Origin: Bacteroidaceae bacterium
Lineage (GTDB): Bacteria > Bacteroidota > Bacteroidia > Bacteroidales > Bacteroidaceae
Reading direction: 5' to 3'
Assembly (NCBI GenBank): GCA_017416735.1
Contig: JAFQBF010000022.1
Span: 1 to 38,003 of the forward strand
Length of the DNA: 38,003 bases
The translations under genes and the position numbers were made by a program. Numbering within the stretch: position 1 is the stretch's first letter; each line of letters begins with the position of its first letter. The notes beneath the pieces are model-generated. The model did no database searches and was not told the origin of the DNA. It saw nothing but the letters and a program-made list of their open reading frames with translations. Shown piece by piece: positions 22,329 to 28,557 of this stretch.

Positions 22329-22427
22329 GCGATTCTGAGTTAAAATCCATCGCTTCTTGAACCGAAACCATTGATTCTTGTTATTATCAGAAAACGCATA
22401 TTAAACATTAACTAAATTGAGACAAGT

Positions 22428-23558
22428 ATGAAAAAAACGATTCTTTTGTCGGTGTTTGCCGTAGGCGCATTGACGATAAACGCGCAAACTACGGTTGTAG
22501 AAGGCGGCGGTTTTTGGGATAATTGGTCGATGGGCATCCAAGGGGGTGCTACCATGAAGACGCAGAAGTCGGGATTCTTCAAGAGTGCCCGTCCTGCATT
22601 CGGCTTGACCATCGGCAAGCAATGGACACCCATTTTGGGCACCGATATTCAAGGAATGGGATATGTGAACACGACTAACAGCAATACGATGATTGATGCT
22701 ACGGACGTGAGTTTGATTGGGCGTATGAACCTGATGAACCTTTTCGGTTCTTACGAAGGAATGCCCCGTCCTTTTGAGATTGAAACCGTAACGGGGCTTG
22801 GTTGGCTTCATCATTATGCACCGGGTAGCGATGATACGAATGACCTTTCCGCCCGCGTAGGTTTGAACTTCAACTTTAACCTCGGTGACGATGCCGCCTG
22901 GACATTCGGCATCAAGCCTGCGATGGTATTCAATCTGACGGGCGATTATCCGACCCGTAAGTTGGGATTTAACCGCAAGCATGCCAATGTAGAAATCCTG
23001 ATGGGCTTTACTTATCACTTTGCCGATGCCGACGGTAACCGTCATTTCCAGTTGGTGAATGCCGTTGACCCAATGGCCGTAGCTGCTATGAACGAGGAAA
23101 TCAATGACCTTCGTGCTGTGGTGGCAGCCAAGGATGTGGAATTGGTGGGATTGGCGGATGAACTTCTGTTGGTGCAGAACCAGCTTAATGAAGCCCGCTC
23201 GAAACAGGCAATGGCCAATGGCGATACCATCAACTTGGTGGAAAGTGTGGTAGCTTTCCGCTTCAACCAGTCGGATGTGGAAAGTTCCCAGATGCCGAGC
23301 ATCGAGCATGTGGCCAAATACTTGAAGGACAACCCGAATGTGAACGTGACCGTTAACGGATATGCGTCACCGGAAGGCACGGAAGAATACAACCTGAAGC
23401 TTTCCCAGCGTCGTGCCGATGCCGTGAAGAAGATTTTGGTGGACAAGTATGGCATTGCTGCCAGCCGCATCAACACGATTGGTCACGGGGTGGGTGATAT
23501 CTTCTCCGAGCCGGCATGGAATCGCGTAGGAATCTGTACGATAGACGAAACGAACTAA
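22428..23558 (+). CDS. OmpA-family outer-membrane protein
   Basis: A 376-residue protein. A signal peptide (MKKTILLSVFAVGALTINAQ) is followed by a beta-barrel of about residues 25-200 (WSMGIQGGATMKT, LNFNFNLGDDAAWTFGIKPA). A short coiled coil lies at about 220-270 (MNEEINDLRAVVAAKDVELV), then a C-terminal OmpA domain from about 275. The peptidoglycan-binding block reads GYASPEGTEEYNLKLSQRRA: the conserved Arg is kept, but the Asp of the usual GHTD is not. It tethers outer membrane to cell wall by family role. It is monocistronic, divergent from dinB, followed by a hairpin at 23584-23615. Confidence 0.92.
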   Translation: MKKTILLSVFAVGALTINAQTTVVEGGGFWDNWSMGIQGGATMKTQKSGFFKSARPAFGLTIGKQWTPILGTDIQGMGYVNTTNSNTMIDATDVSLIGRMNLMNLFGSYEGMPRPFEIETVTGLGWLHHYAPGSDDTNDLSARVGLNFNFNLGDDAAWTFGIKPAMVFNLTGDYPTRKLGFNRKHANVEILMGFTYHFADADGNRHFQLVNAVDPMAVAAMNEEINDLRAVVAAKDVELVGLADELLLVQNQLNEARSKQAMANGDTINLVESVVAFRFNQSDVESSQMPSIEHVAKYLKDNPNVNVTVNGYASPEGTEEYNLKLSQRRADAVKKILVDKYGIAASRINTIGHGVGDIFSEPAWNRVGICTIDETN

Positions 23559-23583
23559 CTCTCTTTATTCCTTTTTAATCGTG

Positions 23584-23622
23584 TTCCCCACATGGATTTT
23601 ATTCCTTGTGGGGAATGTATTT
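23584..23622 (+). terminator. Probable terminator of the OmpA-family gene
   Basis: A 9-bp stem TTCCCCACA (23584-23592) / TGTGGGGAA (23607-23615) with a 14-nt loop, followed by TGTATTTGTATG, a weak T-rich tail. Confidence 0.6.
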
Positions 23623-23700
23623 GTATGTGGGTAAGATTGCTTGTGTGAATTTCTTTTAACAAAAGTAAGGGAAAAGGTAAGAAATATGGAAATTTCTATC

Positions 23701-23708
23701 TATTTTTG
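23701..23708 (+). promoter_or_regulatory. -7 box of the M28-type peptidase gene
   Basis: TATTTTTG, 33 nt before the ATG, fits TAnnTTTG. The -33 element is not evident in an A/G-rich stretch. Confidence 0.5.
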
Positions 23709-23741
23709 CAGCCTTGATGTATAAAATAAAAGAAAATAGTT

Positions 23742-25832
23742 ATGAAAAAAGGAAAATTGACCCTTGCTTTGCTCCTTTCCTTTGTTGCCGTTCGTTTGAT
23801 GGGACAGGAGTACACAGGACCTTTCAATCACAGCTTGATGAGTGAAAAGTTCTATGATTTGATTGTGGGAGAATCATCGGGAGAAAGAGCCTATTATCAC
23901 ATCCTCGATATAGCCCCGTATGAACGTGACCGTAAGAGTGAAGACTACAAAGGCTTGTTTATGGAGTCTAAATATGTGGTCGATAAGTTGAAGAGTTATG
24001 GATTTGCCGATGCTACTACCGAACAGTTGGGCAAGACCAAGACTTGGGATGGCGTGAGTGCTGTGCTTTGGGAAGTGTCGCCCAACATTTCGAAGTTGGC
24101 CGACTATCGTGATTTGGCTGCTATCCTCGGACAAGGTAGCAAGAGTGCACACGTAACCGCCGAGTTGGCTTGGGTGGGCCGTGGAACGCAAACCGAAATC
24201 AATGCCGTTGACTTGAAGGGCAAGATTGCCGTAACGGAAGCCTCTGCCGGTCGTGTACACGATTTGGCTGTGAAGGCAGGTGCAGTAGGTATCATTACTT
24301 ATTATTCACCTCGTCCGTTGGTGGATCCGATCCAGATTCCTAACAGTGGTATCCGTGGTGGTAACAATGCCACTTTCTGTATCAACTTGACTCCACGCGA
24401 TGGTTATGCCTTGCGTGACCGTCTGCTCAGAGGTGAGAAAATAACCGTGAAGGCCGACATCGAAACCACTACCGAAGAAACAGAAATCGAAGTGCCTACT
24501 TGCCTTATCAAAGGTTCGGATGCCAATGCGGAGGAAATCATCCTTTGCGCTCACCTTTTCGAAGGCTATGTAAAACTCGGTGCCAACGACAATATCTCAG
24601 GTTCGGCAGCTCTCATTGAAGTGGCACGTACATTGAACGATCTTATTGAAAGCGATATGTTGCCTCGTCCGAAACGTAGCATCCGTTTTATTTGGATTCC
24701 TGAATTCCAAGGCACTATCCCTTGGGCTGTCAAGCATAAGGACATCTTGAAGAATACATTGTGCAACATCAATCTCGACATGGTGGGCTTGTGGTTGAGC
24801 AAGAGCCAATCCATGTATTGCCTGCATCGCACTACTATGGGTAACCCTCACTATTTGAACGATGTAGCCGAAAGCTTCTATCATTATATGGGAGCTACCA
24901 ACAAGTCGTTCGTGGCTACAGGTATGGGTCGTCCCGATGCTTTGAAGCCTGTGTTCAGTGTGACCGGCTCTCGCGATCCGTTCTATTATTCCATCAATGC
25001 CCATTATGGTGCTTCCGACCATGAAGTGTTCAACGATTGGGGTGTACAAGTACCGGGTGTCATAATGATTACTTGGCCGGATAACTATTACCATACATCG
25101 GGTGACCGTCCTGAAATCTGCGATCCTACTCAGTTGCATCGTGCCATTGTTTTGGCTGCTGTTTCGGCCTATACCATTGCCGAGGCTGGCGAGGAAGGAG
25201 CTATCCGAATTGCTTCGGAAGTAGCAGCAAACGCTTCCAAGCGACTGGCCATCAAGATGCGATATGACTTGGCTCAAATCAATGCGGCTACGGCAGAAAA
25301 CTTGTCGGCCTTGTATCGTACAGCTCGCTTCAATCAAGATGCATACCTCAACAACGAAGTAGCGACCTTGGCTACAGTGATGGAGTTGGCTCCTGCTTCT
25401 GCATCCTTGAAGTCGTATGTGGCTGCTTTGCAAGGTAATGTCAAGGCATCTTGGGCTGCAAATTGCAAGAGCATCGATGCTGCAGTGAAGGCTAAGGCTG
25501 CATCATTGGGCATCGCTCCACTCAAGGGCATCGTCCTTTCGGCAGAAGAAAAAGCAGCTTCGAAAGTTTATCCTCGTACAGCTGCCAAGGTGAAGGAAAC
25601 CGGTTATGGCGTGCTTCGTACCGTGCCGGCTGAGGTGATGGCGAAGTATGGTTTCAACAAGCGTGGTGCCGTGAACCATGGAGCTGAAATCGCCAAGTTG
25701 ACGGTAGGAGGTACAAACAGCATCCTCGACATCAAGAAGATGCTCGATGCCCAGTTCCCGAATCCGGACAGCCTTGAAACCATTACCAACTATCTGAATA
25801 TGCTGAAAGAAGCTGGTTTGGTAGAGTTCTAA
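23742..25832 (+). CDS. Secreted M28-type zinc peptidase with PA domain
   Basis: A 696-residue exported protein with signal peptide 1-22 (ending RLMGQ). Residues about 120-250 look like a protease-associated (PA) insert (DLKGKIAVTEASAGRVHDLA, VGIITYYSPRP). The peptidase core follows: H271 in CAHLFEGYVKLG, D283 in GANDNISGSAAL, E321 in IWIPEFQGT, D346 in NINLDMVGL and H451 in YYHTSGDRPE. The usual Glu-Glu pair is Pro-Glu-Phe here, as in the DUF4910-like side branch, so activity and metal count are uncertain. A helical C-terminal part (about 465-696) has no named domain. It probably works in the periplasm or at the surface on peptides. A strong terminator follows. Confidence 0.82.
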   Translation: MKKGKLTLALLLSFVAVRLMGQEYTGPFNHSLMSEKFYDLIVGESSGERAYYHILDIAPYERDRKSEDYKGLFMESKYVVDKLKSYGFADATTEQLGKTKTWDGVSAVLWEVSPNISKLADYRDLAAILGQGSKSAHVTAELAWVGRGTQTEINAVDLKGKIAVTEASAGRVHDLAVKAGAVGIITYYSPRPLVDPIQIPNSGIRGGNNATFCINLTPRDGYALRDRLLRGEKITVKADIETTTEETEIEVPTCLIKGSDANAEEIILCAHLFEGYVKLGANDNISGSAALIEVARTLNDLIESDMLPRPKRSIRFIWIPEFQGTIPWAVKHKDILKNTLCNINLDMVGLWLSKSQSMYCLHRTTMGNPHYLNDVAESFYHYMGATNKSFVATGMGRPDALKPVFSVTGSRDPFYYSINAHYGASDHEVFNDWGVQVPGVIMITWPDNYYHTSGDRPEICDPTQLHRAIVLAAVSAYTIAEAGEEGAIRIASEVAANASKRLAIKMRYDLAQINAATAENLSALYRTARFNQDAYLNNEVATLATVMELAPASASLKSYVAALQGNVKASWAANCKSIDAAVKAKAASLGIAPLKGIVLSAEEKAASKVYPRTAAKVKETGYGVLRTVPAEVMAKYGFNKRGAVNHGAEIAKLTVGGTNSILDIKKMLDAQFPNPDSLETITNYLNMLKEAGLVEF

Positions 25833-25856
25833 AGAACATTGACAGATTATAAAGTG

Positions 25857-25907
25857 CATACCGTCTGGGGTGAACCATTCCTCCGGACGGTATGTTTTTT
25901 TGTTTTT
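25857..25907 (+). terminator. Intrinsic terminator of the M28-type peptidase gene
   Basis: Stem CATACCGTC (25857-25865) / GACGGTATG (25886-25894), extended inward by G-C pairs after a mismatch, followed by TTTTTTTGTTTTT. Confidence 0.88.
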
Positions 25908-25908
25908 C

Positions 25909-25939
25909 CTTGCACAAGTGCCAGAAATGACTACTTTTG
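25909..25939 (+). promoter_or_regulatory. Promoter of the SIMPL-domain gene
   Basis: CTTG at 25909-25912 (one mismatch to TTTG) and TACTTTTG at 25932-25939 with 19 nt between; 27 nt before the ATG. Confidence 0.6.
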
Positions 25940-25966
25940 TATCGAGAAATACCTTTAAATATAAAG

Positions 25967-26683
25967 ATGATGGAAGCAAAGAAAGGAAATATCGTTTATT
26001 TGGGGGCAGCCTTTGTTTTGGGAATGCTGATTCTGGGAGGCTCGCTTGTCCTGATGGTGAACAATTTGAAGTCGTACGACCGTTGCGTGACGGTAAAAGG
26101 ACTTTGTGAAAAGGAAGTGATGGCAGACAAGGTGATTTGGCCCATCGTTTATAAACAGGCCGGAAACAATTTGGGCGAACTTTACAATCGGGTAAAGGAG
26201 ATGAATGGCGTCATCGTCAGTTTCCTGAAAGATGCGGGAGTGTCTGACGGCGAAATCACGACCAATGCCCCTTCCATCCTCGATACCCAAACCAACTTGT
26301 ACGGCGAACGGAAGGAGTATCGTTACATCGTTACGGCCGGAGTGACGGTTTGTAGCGAACAGGTGCCTCTGATTGTGAAATTGCAGACGGAGCAGGCCAA
26401 GCTTTACGAAAAAGGTATTCCCGTTGGAATGGGCGAAAACTGGTCGTATCCCACCGTCTATTCATTCACGGGCCTGAACGACATCAAACCGACTATGATT
26501 GAGGAAGCTACCATCAACGCCCGTCAGGCAGCCGAGAAGTTTGCCAAGGATTCCAATAGCAAGTTGGGGAAAATCAAGAATGCTACCCAAGGTCAGTTTT
26601 CGGTATCCGATCGGGACAGCAATACGCCATACATCAAGAATGTGCGTGTTGTGACCAATGTGGTATATTATTTGAAGGATTGA
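25967..26683 (+). CDS. SIMPL-domain (DUF541) protein
   Basis: A 238-residue protein. I start it at ATG 25967 (MMEAKKGNIVYLG); a longer frame would need a TTG lying inside the -7 box. One anchor segment (IVYLGAAFVLGMLILGGSLVLM) leads into a SIMPL/DUF541 domain: SYDRCVTVKGLCEKEVMADK, VSFLKDAGVSDGEITTNAPS, then EEATINARQAAEKFAKDSNS and the ending VRVVTNVVYYL. Proteins of this family are periplasmic or membrane-anchored; roles are poorly known (the E. coli relative YggE is tied to oxidative stress). It is monocistronic. Confidence 0.88.
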   Translation: MMEAKKGNIVYLGAAFVLGMLILGGSLVLMVNNLKSYDRCVTVKGLCEKEVMADKVIWPIVYKQAGNNLGELYNRVKEMNGVIVSFLKDAGVSDGEITTNAPSILDTQTNLYGERKEYRYIVTAGVTVCSEQVPLIVKLQTEQAKLYEKGIPVGMGENWSYPTVYSFTGLNDIKPTMIEEATINARQAAEKFAKDSNSKLGKIKNATQGQFSVSDRDSNTPYIKNVRVVTNVVYYLKD

Positions 26684-26718
26684 CGGTTGCTCATGCTCTG
26701 ACACAAGTTTACTTTCTC

Positions 26719-26919
26719 AAACTCATGTCACTCATTGCACGGGTTTCGTAAATTATTGAATATCAACGTTTCTCCGTGTAATGTGCTTGTTTTTCTCATG
26801 TCACTGATGTCACTCGATTCAAAAGTGACATCAGTGATATGCTATTTTCCTTGTCATTGCACAAGGAAGAACTGATAATCAATGGATTGCAATACTCGTG
26901 CAATGAGTGACATGAGTTT
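26719..26919. repeat. 201-bp imperfect palindrome
   Basis: The outer arms AACTCATGTCACTCATTGCA (within 26719-26741) and TGCAATGAGTGACATGAGTT (within 26897-26919) are perfect complements over 23 bp. The inner arms TCACTGATGTCACT (26801-26814) and AGTGACATCAGTGA (26824-26837) are perfect over 14 bp. Both pairs share the same centre, 26819, and the DNA between them is partly complementary too (for example 20 of 28 positions next to the outer arm). TGTCACT recurs inside each arm. No reading frame is present and no T-run follows. Confidence 0.85.
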
Positions 26920-26933
26920 TCGAACATTGAAAA

Positions 26934-26992
26934 ATTTCGCCTTCACAAAAAATAAATATGTGCCGGCGAATTTTTATTTCGCCTTCGCAAAA
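26934..26992. repeat. Direct repeat pair ATTTCGCCTTC(A/G)CAAAA
   Basis: Two 17-nt copies at 26934-26950 and 26976-26992 differ at one base. Between them GGCGAA (26965-26970) and TTCGCC (26978-26983) form a small hairpin. The pair adjoins the large palindrome on its tRNA side. Confidence 0.75.
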
Positions 26993-27094
26993 GTGGTAAT
27001 TAGGATAAATTGTAGGTTGACAGAATCTTTTTTCTATGTTTCAACTTACCATTTATAGCTTTCCAATTATTTAAAAAAACTATCAATTAAAACA

Positions 27095-27130
27095 AAAAGC
27101 ATCGACAATCATCAGATTATCAATGCTTTT
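27095..27130 (-). terminator. Terminator after tRNA-Pro
   Basis: Stem AAAAGCATCGA (27095-27105) against TCAATGCTTTT (27120-27130), with one wobble. On the minus strand it continues into TTTTTGTTTTAATT. It lies 7 nt after the 3' end of the tRNA. Confidence 0.75.
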
Positions 27131-27137
27131 CTTTGTG

Positions 27138-27212
27138 TCGGGATGACTGGATTCGAACCAGCGACCTCGCGCCCCCCAGACGTGTACTCTAACCGGACTG
27201 AGCTACATCCCG
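27138..27212 (-). tRNA. tRNA-Pro (anticodon GGG)
   Basis: A 75-nt cloverleaf on the minus strand. The acceptor stem is CGGGATG/CATCCCG with the C1-G72 pair and A73 typical of tRNA-Pro. The D stem is GCTC/GAGT. The anticodon loop CTGGGGG gives anticodon GGG (codons CCC, CCU). The T arm is GCTGG-TTCGAAT-CCAGT. No CCA is encoded. The anticodon stem CACGT/GCGCG holds an A28-C42 mismatch and a U31-G39 wobble. Confidence 0.93.
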
Positions 27213-27275
27213 AACTTTGCGAGTGCAAAAGTACTCGCTTATTTTGAATTTTGCAAATGTTTTCTCATCTTTTTA

Positions 27276-28337
27276 TCAACATCCCATCGTTTCGCGGTAG
27301 AAATCAAGCATCTCGAAGATTTCTTCCTGGTTGGCGGATTGGTTGATGCGGATGTCGCCTATCTCGCCCATCAGCGTAAAGTTGATAATGCCTGCATTGT
27401 TCTTCTTGTCGTGCGTCATGAACTGGTAAAGCCGGTCGTATTGCTTGCAATCGAAGGTAAATATGCCGTAATGGTCTTTGATGAATTGCACGGTTTGGCG
27501 GAGCTTGTCCTTGGGGAATCCGGTACGGAGGTGTGAGAAGTACAGTTCACAAACAATGCCCCAAGCTACGGCATAACCATGAAAGACGGGGCGGTTTGTT
27601 TCCAACGCTAAGCTCTCGAAGGCATGTCCTGCGGTGTGACCTAAGTTCAGCGCTTTACGGATGCCTTTCTCGAACGGGTCCTCTGCCACGATGCCTTCCT
27701 TGATTTGAACAGATTTGGCTACCAATGCCTGCAAAGCTTTATAGTCGATGTTCGTCATGTTGAAATTCAGTAGTTCAGCCCAATGTCCGGTAGTGCTGAT
27801 GATGCCGTGTTTCAGCATCTCGGCATAGCCGGAAAGCAGGTTTCGTGTGTCCAGCGATTTGAGGAATTCCGTGTCAATCAGTACGTATTCGGCAGGTGAG
27901 AATACGCCGATTTCGTTCTTTAACCCGTTGAAGTTGATTCCCGTTTTTCCACCTACGGAAGCATCGACCATAGCCAATAGGGTAGTGGGTATGTTGATGT
28001 ATTTGATGCCACGCTTGAAAGTGGATGCGGCAAATCCACCAAGGTCGGTTACCATACCTCCTCCCAAATTGATCATCAATGAATGTCGGCTGGCACCTCC
28101 GTCGCCAAGTGATTGCCATACGTGTACCAGTGTTTCTACGTTCTTGTGTACATCTTCTGCCCCGATGGTGATGATGTTTGCATCATTCAGGTATCCGAAT
28201 CCGGAAATGAGGGGGAGGCAAAGCTCACGGATATGTTCATCGACCAGAATGAAGAGCCTGTCGTGTGGACACTCTTGTATGGCCGAGTATAAGTCTTTTC
28301 TCAAGTCTTGGCAAATGATAACTTTCTGTTTGCTCAT
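27276..28337 (-). CDS. aroB: 3-dehydroquinate synthase
   Basis: A 353-residue NAD- and metal-dependent enzyme converting DAHP to 3-dehydroquinate, step two of the shikimate pathway. Motifs: NLGGGMVTDLGGFAASTFKR (NAD/substrate region), YINIPTTLLAMVDASVGGKT, SGYAEMLKHGI (metal Glu) and LNLGHTAGHAFE (metal His residues). Length and blocks are normal. It is a single-gene unit upstream of the tRNA-Pro on the same strand, with a -7 box at 28358-28365. Confidence 0.96.
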   Translation of the reverse strand: MSKQKVIICQDLRKDLYSAIQECPHDRLFILVDEHIRELCLPLISGFGYLNDANIITIGAEDVHKNVETLVHVWQSLGDGGASRHSLMINLGGGMVTDLGGFAASTFKRGIKYINIPTTLLAMVDASVGGKTGINFNGLKNEIGVFSPAEYVLIDTEFLKSLDTRNLLSGYAEMLKHGIISTTGHWAELLNFNMTNIDYKALQALVAKSVQIKEGIVAEDPFEKGIRKALNLGHTAGHAFESLALETNRPVFHGYAVAWGIVCELYFSHLRTGFPKDKLRQTVQFIKDHYGIFTFDCKQYDRLYQFMTHDKKNNAGIINFTLMGEIGDIRINQSANQEEIFEMLDFYRETMGC

Positions 28338-28357
28338 ATATTTGGTCGTTTTGGCTG

Positions 28358-28365
28358 CAAATTTA
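28358..28365 (-). promoter_or_regulatory. -7 box of aroB
   Basis: TAAATTTG on the minus strand, 20 nt before the aroB ATG. The only upstream TTTG (28381-28378) is just 12 nt away, too close for a standard -33. Confidence 0.5.
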
Positions 28366-28408
28366 AGAAAAAATGTACAAAGTTGTCTTCTATGTCAGAT
28401 TATTTGAT

Positions 28409-28416
28409 TAATTTTG
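28409..28416 (+). promoter_or_regulatory. Candidate -7 box for the large barrel-protein gene
   Basis: TAATTTTG fits TAnnTTTG and would give a leader of about 135 nt. A nearer weak candidate, AACCTTTG, lies at 28472-28479. Neither has a clear -33, so the start site is undecided. Confidence 0.3.
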
Positions 28417-28557
28417 TCGGCATTTTTGCCGTATAGGTCGATAAGATGAAAATTATATCGAATAAATTTTAAACCTTTGCGTCGTGAAAGGGTCTAACCA
28501 GAGTATTCCCGTTATTGTGAAATTTGAAAAGAAAGAAAATTAATTAAATAATATAAG

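Noticed and set aside
22401-23309. 302-codon minus-strand frame over the OmpA-family gene
   Set aside because: It mirrors a clear signal peptide, barrel and OmpA domain on the plus strand; no protein-like features of its own.
24597-25433. 278-codon minus-strand frame over the M28-type peptidase gene
   Set aside because: Antisense to peptidase metal-site motifs; Ser/Arg/His-rich shadow composition.
25937-25966. Upstream TTG start for the SIMPL-domain gene
   Set aside because: The TTG lies inside the -7 promoter box, and the ATG at 25967 gives a proper membrane anchor.
26801-26837. Inner hairpin of the palindrome as a terminator for the SIMPL gene
   Set aside because: No T-run follows on either strand and it lies 118 nt after the stop; it fits better as the core of the larger palindrome.
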